Assembly (NCBI GenBank): GCA_052387815.1 | Contig: JBQTIU010000076.1 | Span: 1-11,376, forward strand | Source of the DNA: JBQTIU01 sp052387815 | GTDB lineage: Bacteria; Pseudomonadota; Alphaproteobacteria; CACIAM-22H2 | DNA length: 11,376 nucleotides | Direction: 5' to 3' | Part shown: positions 1-6,449 of the stretch, piece by piece | How the letters are laid out: each line of letters starts with the position of its first letter | How positions within the stretch are numbered: position 1 is the first letter of the stretch | Translations under genes and position numbers: made by a program | Notes under the pieces: generated by a model | Seen by the model: only the letters and a program-made list of their open reading frames with translations | What the model was told of the DNA's origin: nothing | Database searches by the model: none

Positions 1-274
1 CCCGGGGCGGAGCGCACGACTCGGGCGCGGGCGATCTCAGCTCGGCGTGGCGCGGCCGCGGCACCTCGCGCAGCCCCGAGCGCGGTCACCATAACATCGG
101 CTTCCGGTGCGCAAGATCGCTCGGCCCAGGCTGAGCGCGGCGGGGAGGCGGGAGTCGAGGGAGCCGGCCCCAAGATTCTTGACCTTTGGCCGTCGCTTCG
201 CCAGCATGACCGCCAATCCGGCCGATCGCCGGCATGCTTCGAGGTCGCTCCCCGCCAATCAGACGGAGTTTGCC
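1..274. other. Upstream region of the first TRAP operon, no gene recognised
   Basis: This GC-rich stretch holds no protein I recognise. The frame of the downstream binding protein stays open back to position 107, but that extension is Arg/Ser-rich and would bury the signal peptide, so I treat it as non-coding leader. The region probably carries the promoter of the TRAP operon. The end of an unrelated gene off the left edge cannot be excluded for the first hundred bases. Confidence 0.5.
179..207 (+). promoter_or_regulatory. Weak candidate sigma-70 promoter for the TRAP operon
   Basis: A TTGACC box (179-184) is followed after 17 bases by CAGCAT (202-207). The -35 box matches consensus at five of six positions; the -10 box matches at only three. 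Initiation would fall near 214 and leave a leader of about 60 bases before the binding-protein start at 275. The spacing is right but the -10 box is poor, so this is only a candidate. Confidence 0.25.
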
Positions 275-1258
275 ATGCTCAAATTCCTTTCATGGGCTCT
301 CGCCCTTGCGCTGGGGCTCGGGTCCGGACCCGTTGCCGCGCAAACCAAGTGGGACCTGCCGGCCGGCTATCCGGCGGGCAACTTCCATTCCCAGACCCTC
401 GTCGCCTTCGCCAAGAACGTCAAGGACGCCACCGGCGGCAAGCTGGACATCACCGTCCATCCCGGCGCCTCGCTGTTCAAGGTGCCGGAGATCAAGCGGG
501 CGGTGCAGACCGGCCAGGCGCAGATCGGCGAGCTGTTGATGGTCATCCTCGAGAACGAGGACGCGCTGTTCGGCGTCGACAACGTCCCCTTCCTGGCGAC
601 CAGCCATGCCGAGGCGCGCCGCCTCGCGGATGCCTCCAAGCCGCATATCGAAAAGCGCCTCCAGGCCCAGGGCATGCGGCTACTGTATTGGGTCCCCTGG
701 CCGCCGCAGGGCTTCTATTCGCCCAAGCCCTTGAGCACGGTCGAGGACTTGAAGGGGCTCAAGTTCCGCTCCTACGGCGCCTCGGCCGGGCGGCTCGGCG
801 AGCTCGCCGGCATGCAGGTGACGACCGTGCAAGCCGCCGAGCTCGGGCAGGCCTTCGCCACCGGCCGCGTCAACTCGATGATCTCCTCGGGTTCGACCGG
901 CTACGACACCAAGCTGTGGGAGCACGTCAAGTACTTCTACGACGTCCAGGCCTGGCTGCCGAAGAACATGATCATCGTCAACGAACCCGCCTGGGGCGGC
1001 CTCGACCAGGCGACCCGCAACGCCATGGTGAGCGCGGCCGGCGTCGCCGAGGCGCGCGGCTGGGCCGAAAGCGAGCGGCTTGCGACGTTCTATTTCGACG
1101 AGTTCCGCAAGAACGGCATGACCGTGGGGCCGCCCTCGGACACGCTCAAGGCCGGCTTCAAGCGCTTCGGCGAAGAGCTGATGGGGGACTGGCTGAAGCG
1201 CGCAGGCGCCGACGGCCAGGCGGTGGTCGAAGCCTTCCGGCGCGGCGCCAGGTCGTGA
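275..1258 (+). CDS. dctP: TRAP transporter substrate-binding protein (DctP family)
   Basis: This is the periplasmic solute receptor of a TRAP transporter, which captures a carboxylate-type ligand and delivers it to the membrane subunits encoded next. The 327-residue product starts with a Sec signal peptide: MLKF, a Leu/Ala-rich core, and likely cleavage after VAA at residue 22. The mature part shows the DctP layout. Arg165 in LKGLKFRS is the conserved position that normally pairs with the ligand carboxylate. A GQAFATGRVNSM segment lies at about 191-202 and LWEHVKYFYD at about 214-223. I chose the ATG at 275 because GGAG sits six bases upstream and the signal peptide begins there; the frame is open further upstream. 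The length is usual for the family. The ligand is unknown. This is the only binding protein in the window, so it may serve one or both TRAP permease pairs. Confidence 0.93.
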   Translation: MLKFLSWALALALGLGSGPVAAQTKWDLPAGYPAGNFHSQTLVAFAKNVKDATGGKLDITVHPGASLFKVPEIKRAVQTGQAQIGELLMVILENEDALFGVDNVPFLATSHAEARRLADASKPHIEKRLQAQGMRLLYWVPWPPQGFYSPKPLSTVEDLKGLKFRSYGASAGRLGELAGMQVTTVQAAELGQAFATGRVNSMISSGSTGYDTKLWEHVKYFYDVQAWLPKNMIIVNEPAWGGLDQATRNAMVSAAGVAEARGWAESERLATFYFDEFRKNGMTVGPPSDTLKAGFKRFGEELMGDWLKRAGADGQAVVEAFRRGARS

Positions 1259-1291
1259 CCGCCGACCTCGCCCGCGCCTGAGCCGAGCACC

Positions 1292-1317
1292 GGACCGGGG
1301 CCTTGCGGCCCCGGTCC
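1292..1317 (+). promoter_or_regulatory. Strong GC stem-loop between binding-protein and permease genes
   Basis: Perfect 11-bp arms, GGACCGGGGCC (1292-1302) and GGCCCCGGTCC (1307-1317), enclose a TTGC loop. No T-run follows, so it is not a classical intrinsic terminator. It lies 33 bases after the binding-protein stop and 17 bases before the small-permease start. In binding-protein transporter operons such hairpins commonly stabilise the upstream mRNA and lower expression of the membrane subunits. That role is inferred here from position. Confidence 0.6.
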
Positions 1318-1334
1318 TGCCCGGCCGACTCCGG

Positions 1335-1850
1335 ATGCGCCGCGCCCTCGACGCGCTCTACGACGCCTGCGCCTGGATCGCCGGCGCCTTCCTGGTCCTC
1401 ATCCTGCTCAATATCCTGGTCCAGGTCCTGGGCGGGATCGTCGCCTTTTACATCCGCGGCACCGACGCCTATGCCGGCTATTGCATGGCCGGGGCCTCGT
1501 TCTTCGCGCTCGCCCATACGCTCAAGCGCGGCGAGCATATCCGCGTGACCCTGATCGTCCAGCGCCTCACCGGCCGACCCCGGCGCTGGCTCGAGCTGTG
1601 GTGCCTTGCGGTCGCGGTCTTCCTATCCGGCAATTTCGCCTATTACAGCTGGAAGATGGTGTGGTGGTCCTGGACCTTCACCGACGTGTCCTCGGCGCAA
1701 GACCGCACGCCGCTCTGGATTCCGCAGCTCGTCATGGCGGTGGGCGTGAGCATCCTGGTTCTCGCCTTCATCGACGAGCTCGTCCAGGTGATCCGCGGGC
1801 GCGAGCCGGCCGCGGCGGCGCCCGGCGCCGCGCCGGCGCACATCGAATAA
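1335..1850 (+). CDS. dctQ: TRAP transporter small permease (DctQ family), first system
   Basis: This is the small integral-membrane subunit of the TRAP carrier, which pairs with the large permease and links it to the receptor. The 171-residue product has four hydrophobic segments at about 13-39, 46-62, 85-108 and 128-152, the usual DctQ topology. The cytoplasmic motif LKRGEHIRV (about 63-71) matches the family's GxHIxV signature. The tail is short and Ala/Pro-rich. It follows the binding-protein gene by 76 bases, across a strong hairpin, and precedes the large permease by seven bases. There is no clear Shine-Dalgarno sequence before the ATG, so translation may be weak or structure-dependent. 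Family assignment is secure; substrate is not. Confidence 0.9.
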   Translation: MRRALDALYDACAWIAGAFLVLILLNILVQVLGGIVAFYIRGTDAYAGYCMAGASFFALAHTLKRGEHIRVTLIVQRLTGRPRRWLELWCLAVAVFLSGNFAYYSWKMVWWSWTFTDVSSAQDRTPLWIPQLVMAVGVSILVLAFIDELVQVIRGREPAAAAPGAAPAHIE

Positions 1851-1857
1851 AGGCCCC

Positions 1858-3165
1858 GTGGAACAGCTCCTGCTGGCCGGATTCCTGATCGTCGTCCTCC
1901 TCGTCATCCTCGGCTCGGGGGTGTGGATCGGGCTGGCGCTGCTCGGAGTCGGGTGGGTGGCGATGGAGCTGTTCACCAGCCGCCCGGTCGGCGATGCCAT
2001 GGTGACCACGATCTGGGGCGCGAGCTCGAGCTGGACGCTGACCGCGCTGCCGATGTTCATCTGGATGGGCGAGATCCTGTTCCGCTCGCGCCTGTCCGAG
2101 GACATGTTCCGCGGCTTGGCGCCGTTGTTGTCCGGGCTGCCGGGGCGGCTCGTGCACACCAACATCGTCGGCTGCACGATCTTCGCCGCCATCTCCGGCT
2201 CCTCGGCGGCGACCTGCGCCACCATCGGCAAGATCACCATCCCGGAGCTGCGCAAGCGCGGCTATCCCGAGGAGATGATCGTCGGCTCGCTCGCCGGATC
2301 GGGCACGCTCGGCCTCCTCATCCCGCCCTCGCTCATCATGATCGTCTACGGCGTGGCGGCCAACGTGTCGATCGCCCAGCTGTTCATCGCCGGCGTGTTG
2401 CCGGGGCTGATGCTCGCCGGGCTGTTCATGGGCTACGTGCTCGTGTGGTCGCTGTTGAACCGGCGCCGAATCCCCGCCTCCGACATCGCCATGACCGTCC
2501 GCCAGCGGCTCTACGCGGCCCGCCATCTCCTCCCGGCGGTGTTCCTGATCCTCTTGGTGTTGGGCTCGATCTATGCCGGGCTCGCCACCGCCACCGAGGC
2601 GGCGGCCATGGGCGTGGCCGGCGCGCTCCTCCTGTCCCTGGTCGAGGGCTCGCTCACCTGGGACACGTTCGCGCAAGGGCTGATGGGCGCCGTGCGCCTG
2701 TCGTGCATGATCGCGCTGATCCTGGCCGGGGCCGCGTTCCTTTCGCTCGCCATGGGGTTCACCGGCCTGCCGCGGGCGCTCGCCGAGTGGATCGACAGCC
2801 TCGACCTGTCGCCCACCATGCTGATCGTCGCGCTGACCGTCTTCTACATCATCCTCGGCTGCTTCCTGGACGGCATCTCGATGGTGGTCCTGACCATGGC
2901 GGTGGTGCTGCCGACCATCGAGCGGGCCGGGTTCGACCTGGTCTGGTTCGGCATCTTCATCGTGCTGGTGGTGGAGATGGCCCAGATCACCCCGCCGGTC
3001 GGCTTCAACCTGTTCGTGCTCCAAGGCATGACCGGCCACCAGATCACCTATATCGCGCGCGTGGCCCTGCCGTTCTTCCTGCTCATGATCATCGCCACCG
3101 CGCTCCTCACCGCCTTCCCCGACATCGCCACCTTCCTGCCCCGGCAGATGATCGGGACCCGGTGA
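1858..3165 (+). CDS. dctM: TRAP transporter large permease (DctM family), first system
   Basis: This is the large membrane subunit that carries the translocation path and couples uptake to the sodium or proton gradient. The 435-residue product is hydrophobic throughout, with about a dozen predicted membrane segments. Family landmarks are GSSAATCATIG at about 114-124, KRGYPEEM at 133-140, GTLGLLIPPS at 149-158 and ITPPVG at 377-382. The start is a GTG at 1858, supported by TAAAGG four bases upstream and by the tight seven-base gap after the small-permease stop, which suggests coupled translation. The length is typical. It ends the first TRAP cluster; 420 bases then separate it from the YrdC-like gene, so co-transcription with that gene is uncertain. 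Confidence 0.92.
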   Translation: MEQLLLAGFLIVVLLVILGSGVWIGLALLGVGWVAMELFTSRPVGDAMVTTIWGASSSWTLTALPMFIWMGEILFRSRLSEDMFRGLAPLLSGLPGRLVHTNIVGCTIFAAISGSSAATCATIGKITIPELRKRGYPEEMIVGSLAGSGTLGLLIPPSLIMIVYGVAANVSIAQLFIAGVLPGLMLAGLFMGYVLVWSLLNRRRIPASDIAMTVRQRLYAARHLLPAVFLILLVLGSIYAGLATATEAAAMGVAGALLLSLVEGSLTWDTFAQGLMGAVRLSCMIALILAGAAFLSLAMGFTGLPRALAEWIDSLDLSPTMLIVALTVFYIILGCFLDGISMVVLTMAVVLPTIERAGFDLVWFGIFIVLVVEMAQITPPVGFNLFVLQGMTGHQITYIARVALPFFLLMIIATALLTAFPDIATFLPRQMIGTR

Positions 3166-3288
3166 GGCGAAGCGGGCCGCGGCCTCGAACCGATTCGATT
3201 GCGATCGTCCTTCCGCCGGCGGCCTTTAAGGGCTAGAAACAGTCGCCCGGCGAGGCATGAGGCCGCCGGCGCGAGGCGTGGCAGAGCC

Positions 3289-3486
3289 ATGGCGGGTATT
3301 TCCAGGCGGACCGGGATGGCGGGCGGAGGTGCGTTCCTCGCCTCGGTGGCCAGCGGTCTGCCGGGGGCGCGCGCGCCGAGGCGCGTCGCCGGGGCGGCGC
3401 AAGGCCTCGGCCGCGACCAGCAAGAGGACCGAGGCGCCGATCATGCCGGCGCGCTTCGCCGGCTGCCTTGCAGGGTCGGACCCTAA
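3289..3486 (+). pseudogene. Possible remnant of a Tat-exported protein, or a chance ORF
   Basis: This 65-codon frame begins MAGISRRTGMAGGGAFLASV, which looks like a twin-arginine signal: SRR, then a Gly/Ala hydrophobic stretch and an ARA-like end near residue 25. The rest is Arg/Gly-rich and matches nothing I recognise, and the other two frames do not restore a protein either. There is no good ribosome site before the ATG. It could be the surviving start of a decayed exported protein, such as a second binding protein, or a coincidence of GC-rich sequence. I cannot separate these by eye. Confidence 0.2.
3472..3484. promoter_or_regulatory. Palindrome AGGGTCGGACCCT upstream of the YrdC-like gene
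   Basis: Six-base arms AGGGTC and GACCCT surround one central G. The site lies about 25 bases before a candidate -35 box and 100 bases before the YrdC-like start, a plausible operator position. No matching regulator gene is in the window, so the role is only suggested. Confidence 0.25.
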
Positions 3487-3507
3487 CGCCCGCCGGTCGG
3501 ATTTGCC

Positions 3508-3538
3508 TTGGCAACGGCGCGGCGGGTGTCGGTACATA
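3508..3538 (+). promoter_or_regulatory. Candidate promoter for the YrdC-like / MmgE-PrpD pair
   Basis: TTGGCA (3508-3513) matches the sigma-70 -35 consensus at five of six positions. TACATA (3533-3538) lies 19 bases downstream and matches the -10 consensus poorly. A start near 3545 would leave a leader of about 40 bases. The spacing is slightly long, so support is weak, but some promoter is expected here given the preceding 420-bp gap. Confidence 0.3.
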
Positions 3539-3585
3539 GCGCAGCGATACCTCGAGAGATTCCGGCCCTCGAACGGGTGAATATC

Positions 3586-4269
3586 ATGGGCACGCTCGCG
3601 ATCGAGGCGGACGCGCGCCGCGCCTTCGACGTCCTGAAGGCCGGGGGGATCGCCATCCTGCCCAACGATGTGGGATATTCGATCATCGGCGGCTCGACCG
3701 CCGCGCTCAAGACCATCTTCGAGGCGAAGAAGCGCGCCGCCTCCAAGCTCAACGCAATGCTCGCCGACACCGACATCCAGCGCGAGGTGCACGTCCTCAC
3801 CCCGCGCCAGCGGGACATCGTGCGCGCGATCGTCGGCGACCACGACTTGCCGCTCGGCCTGATCGCGCCGGCGCGGATGGACCATCCGCTCTTGCGCAAG
3901 CTCGACGCCGACGTGATCCGCGGCAGCACCCGGGAAGGCACGGTGTGCATGCTGCTCAACGCCGGCCCGTTCCATGCCGCGATCTGCCGGCTGAGCTACG
4001 CGGAGCGCCACCCGCTGTTCGGGTCCTCGGCCAACCGGACGATGCAGGGTACCAAGTTCCGCGTCGAGGACATCGAGCCGGAGATCCGCACCATCGCCGA
4101 CATCTGCATCGACTACGGCCTGCGCAAGTACCACCTCTACAAGGCGTCGTCGACGCTCCTGGACATCGAGACCATGACGGTGGTGCGCCATGGCTCCTGC
4201 TTCGAGCTGATCGCCGACGTGCTCGAACGCCAGTTCGGGATCGAACTGGCGCCCAAGCCGGCCGCCTGA
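3586..4269 (+). CDS. Divergent YrdC/Sua5-like protein, copy A
   Basis: The 227-residue product has the YrdC fold signature. Near the N terminus is AGGIAILPNDVGY (19-31), then a KxR pair at Lys48/Arg50, SSAN at 147-150, a Ser-Thr-Leu-Leu-Asp segment at 189-193, and a closing VVRHG. Canonical YrdC/Sua5 makes threonylcarbamoyl-AMP for tRNA t6A. Here the usual PTDTxYGL reads PNDVGYSI, the PGPxT segment reads LPLGLIAP, and the VRIP segment is replaced by CMLLNAG (121-127). The nucleotide-side features (KxR, SxN) are therefore kept while other core motifs differ, so another acceptor or a binding role is plausible. I chose the ATG at 3586: GGTGA lies five bases upstream, and the N terminus matches copy B. 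The frame is open back to 3508 but the extra residues are unlike copy B. It is followed 32 bases later by the MmgE/PrpD gene. Copy B at 5690-6367 is a distant paralogue with the same substitutions. Confidence 0.8.
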   Translation: MGTLAIEADARRAFDVLKAGGIAILPNDVGYSIIGGSTAALKTIFEAKKRAASKLNAMLADTDIQREVHVLTPRQRDIVRAIVGDHDLPLGLIAPARMDHPLLRKLDADVIRGSTREGTVCMLLNAGPFHAAICRLSYAERHPLFGSSANRTMQGTKFRVEDIEPEIRTIADICIDYGLRKYHLYKASSTLLDIETMTVVRHGSCFELIADVLERQFGIELAPKPAA

Positions 4270-4301
4270 CCCGGATCCCGGCAACGCCGAGGGGAACACG
4301 C

Positions 4302-5666
4302 ATGGGAGCGACCGAACAGCTGATGGTCGATTACGCCGCATCGCTGCGTTTCGAGGACCTGCCCGCGGAGGTGGTGCACCACGCCAAGCGCCGCGTGATC
4401 GACACGCTCGCGGGCGCGCTCGCCGCCTACACCGCGCCGCCCGCGCAGATGGCGCGCCGGCTGGCGCTGCCGGTCCGCGGGCATTCCGGCGCGCGCGTGT
4501 GGGGCAGCCTCGTCCGCACCACGCCGGACCTCGCCGCCTTCGCCAACGGCGTGATGCTGCGCTACCTCGACATCAACGACACGCACCGCACGCTCGACGG
4601 GTCGCACCCGTCGGACAATTTGGGCGGCATTCTCGCGGTGGCGGAGACGGTGGGTGCCGGCGGCAGGGCCTTCCTCGAAGCGCTCGTCATCTCCTACGAG
4701 ATCCAGTGCCGTTTCGTTGACAGCGTGCCGTTCAATGACGCCGGCTGGGACCAGCCGGTGCCGGGCGTGATGGCCGGCGCGCTGGCGGCCGGCCGCCTGC
4801 TGGGCCTGGAGCGCGAGCAGCTGGGTCACGCGCTCGCGCTCGCCATCATCCCCAACTTGTGCACCTACCAGACCCGCGCGGGCGAGCTGTCGATGTGGAA
4901 GGGCTGCGCCGCCGCCAACGGGGCGCGCCAGGCGGTGTTCGCCGCTTTGCTCGCGGGACAAGGCATGACGGGGCCCTTCGAGGCCTTCGACGGCGTCTTC
5001 GGCCTGTGGCAGCAGACCATGGGCAAGCCTTACGAGATCAAGCCCTTCGCCACGCCAACGAACGGCCTCGCCTTCGGCATCACCCAGACCAATCTGAAGA
5101 AATATCCGGTACGCGACTCCTGCCAGCTGCCGGCCGATGCCGCGCGACATCTGCGGACCAAGATCGCCGCGTCCGACATCGCGACGCTCCGCATCGACAC
5201 CTACCGCTCCGCCTACCAGGGCGCGGCGGAGGACCCGGAACTGTGGGCACCGAAGACGCGCGAGACCGCCGACCACTCGATGCCGGTCACGGTCGCGGTC
5301 ATGCTGATCGATGGCTCGATCGCGCCCGATACGTTCAGCGGCGAGCGGTTCAAGGCTCCGGATGTGCTCGACCTCATTCAGCGCACGAAGATCGAGGTGG
5401 CGGACGAGTTCACCCAACAGGCGCCCGGGATGCGCAATTGCCGCATCGTGGGTACTGGGCGCGACGGGCGGGAGCACGTCGCGCACCTCAAGTGGACGGC
5501 GGCCGACATCGCGCGCGGCATGAGCGACGAGGAGCTCGAGGACAAGGTCGCGAAGCTGACGCGCGACGTCTTGACGGGGCCCTACCGCCGCGCGCTCCTC
5601 GACCTGCTGTGGAACCTGGAGAAGGTCCCGAACGTCGCCGCGCTGGTCGACCGGCTGGCGCTGTGA
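4302..5666 (+). CDS. MmgE/PrpD family protein, copy A
   Basis: The 454-residue product belongs to the family of 2-methylcitrate dehydratase, cis-aconitate decarboxylase and iminodisuccinate epimerase. These act on multi-carboxylate substrates by proton abstraction without a metal. Visible landmarks are RYLDINDT (87-94) and SHPSDNLGGILA (101-112), very like the PrpD active-site region, then MWKG with Lys200, LKKYPV (265-270), a Gln at 275 and ETADHSMP (321-328). Length is normal for the family. GAGGGG seven bases before the ATG at 4302 supports this start. It follows the YrdC-like gene by 32 bases, clearly in one transcript. Copy B at 6450-7814 has the same length and about half its residues in common by eye. 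The prpB/prpC methylcitrate genes are absent, so this is unlikely to be the propionate enzyme. The true reaction is unknown. Confidence 0.9.
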   Translation: MGATEQLMVDYAASLRFEDLPAEVVHHAKRRVIDTLAGALAAYTAPPAQMARRLALPVRGHSGARVWGSLVRTTPDLAAFANGVMLRYLDINDTHRTLDGSHPSDNLGGILAVAETVGAGGRAFLEALVISYEIQCRFVDSVPFNDAGWDQPVPGVMAGALAAGRLLGLEREQLGHALALAIIPNLCTYQTRAGELSMWKGCAAANGARQAVFAALLAGQGMTGPFEAFDGVFGLWQQTMGKPYEIKPFATPTNGLAFGITQTNLKKYPVRDSCQLPADAARHLRTKIAASDIATLRIDTYRSAYQGAAEDPELWAPKTRETADHSMPVTVAVMLIDGSIAPDTFSGERFKAPDVLDLIQRTKIEVADEFTQQAPGMRNCRIVGTGRDGREHVAHLKWTAADIARGMSDEELEDKVAKLTRDVLTGPYRRALLDLLWNLEKVPNVAALVDRLAL

Positions 5667-5689
5667 CCGGCCCGGACGGGGCGGCGCGA

Positions 5690-6367
5690 TCAGCCGAGCT
5701 TGCGGGGATCGACGCCGAAGCGGGTGGCGAGGATGTCGCAGATCTCCTCGTACTTGATCCCCTTGCGCAGCGGCCGGCACGAGGGCAGCTCGACGATCGT
5801 GCTGCCCATGCCGTCGGGATGGCTGTACTTGGTCGGCCCGTAGTCGATGACCAGGTCGGCGGCCTCGCGCACCCGCTCTTCGACATCGGCGAGAAGGTAC
5901 TTGCTGCCGGTGAGCGACAAGTTGGCGGACGAGCCGAGGACAGGGATGCCGCGCGCGTAGCTCTCCGCCGCCGCGGCGTCGTGCAGCGCGCCGGCATTCA
6001 ACAGCATGTCGATCGTCCCGCCGCGCGAAGAGCGCTCGCGCGTGAGCGGCGTCAGCGTGGCGAAGAAGCGGTGGTCGGCCTTGTAGGGCACGACCACCGA
6101 CAGCGGCAGGCCATAGCGGTGGATGACCGCCGCCACCATGTCGCGCTCGCGCTCGCCCACGGTCGCGATGTCGAGGAACATCCGCCAGCTCGTGAACATG
6201 CCGCACGGCTTGTCGAAGCTGCGCGCCTTGGCGGCGAAAATGCGCGCGATCGCGGCTTCGTGGTTGCCGACAATGGCGTAACCGACGTCCACCGGGAAGA
6301 CCACGACGCCGCCCGCCGCCACGGTGTCGACCAGCCGTTTCGCGTCTCCCGCGAGATCGCGTTCCAT
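5690..6367 (-). CDS. Divergent YrdC/Sua5-like protein, copy B
   Basis: The 225-residue product is a paralogue of the gene at 3586-4269. It shares AGGVVVFPVDVGY near the N terminus, Lys47/Arg49 (KAR), MLLNAG at 121-126, SSAN at 146-149 and a Gly-Ser-Thr segment at 188-190. As in copy A, the canonical PTDTxYGL, PGPxT and VRIP motifs of the tRNA threonylcarbamoyl-adenylate synthase are altered, in similar ways. By eye only about a third of residues match copy A, so the split is old. The ATG at 6367 has GGAGG nine bases upstream. It is the last gene of the minus-strand cluster, 82 bases after the MmgE/PrpD gene, and ends 23 bases from the convergent copy A operon. The role is not known; a housekeeping t6A role is unlikely given the context. 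Confidence 0.8.
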   Translation of the reverse strand: MERDLAGDAKRLVDTVAAGGVVVFPVDVGYAIVGNHEAAIARIFAAKARSFDKPCGMFTSWRMFLDIATVGERERDMVAAVIHRYGLPLSVVVPYKADHRFFATLTPLTRERSSRGGTIDMLLNAGALHDAAAAESYARGIPVLGSSANLSLTGSKYLLADVEERVREAADLVIDYGPTKYSHPDGMGSTIVELPSCRPLRKGIKYEEICDILATRFGVDPRKLG

Positions 6368-6449
6368 TGTCCTTGTCCTCCCCTTGCCGGTACCATCTTC
6401 GCGAAAAAGCGCGCCGCGATGAGGTCTTCAAGAGCGGCGATTGTCGGTG

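Larger units (their letters stand above)
3166..3585. other. 420-bp intergenic region with possible decayed gene
   Basis: This stretch separates the first TRAP cluster from the YrdC-like gene. It holds no gene I can name. It contains a palindromic CCGCCGGCGG just after the permease, a plus-strand frame with a Tat-like start (3289-3486), a stem GCCGGCG/CGCCGGC (3445-3463), a palindrome AGGGTCGGACCCT (3472-3484) and a candidate promoter near 3508-3538. A minus-strand frame from 3444 to 3226 begins with a short hydrophobic run (MIGASVLLLVAAEA) but then becomes low-complexity Arg/Pro/Gly and has no ribosome site. The length is unusual in an otherwise tightly packed window. Confidence 0.5.

Noticed and set aside
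107..274. N-terminal extension of the binding protein from position 107
   Set aside because: It would hide the signal peptide behind 56 Arg-rich residues, while the ATG at 275 has a good ribosome site.
1768..3039. 423-codon minus-strand open frame
   Set aside because: Antisense to the clearly supported large permease; composition dominated by Arg, His, Asp and Gln with no recognisable motif.
3226..3444. Minus-strand 72-codon frame starting MIGASVLLLVAAEA
   Set aside because: The start is hydrophobic, but the rest is Arg/Pro/Gly low complexity, there is no ribosome site, and nothing around it suggests a gene.
3586..4269. Housekeeping tsaC/tsaC2 call for the YrdC-like gene
   Set aside because: Several motifs of the threonylcarbamoyl-AMP synthase are altered, there are two copies, and both sit in catabolic clusters.
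4302..5666. prpD, 2-methylcitrate dehydratase of propionate use
   Set aside because: The active-site block is similar, but no prpB, prpC or prpR is nearby and two paralogues are linked to TRAP and YrdC-like genes.
6399..6419. Stem TCGCG/CGCGA with an A-run in the loop, as a terminator between PrpD copy B and YrdC copy B
   Set aside because: Only five base pairs with an eleven-base loop; the T-run on the minus strand falls inside the loop and not after the stem.
4137..6431. 764-codon open frame on the minus strand
   Set aside because: It runs antisense through the PrpD copy A gene and across YrdC copy B. The product is Arg/His/Gly-rich without domain motifs, a typical GC-rich shadow.
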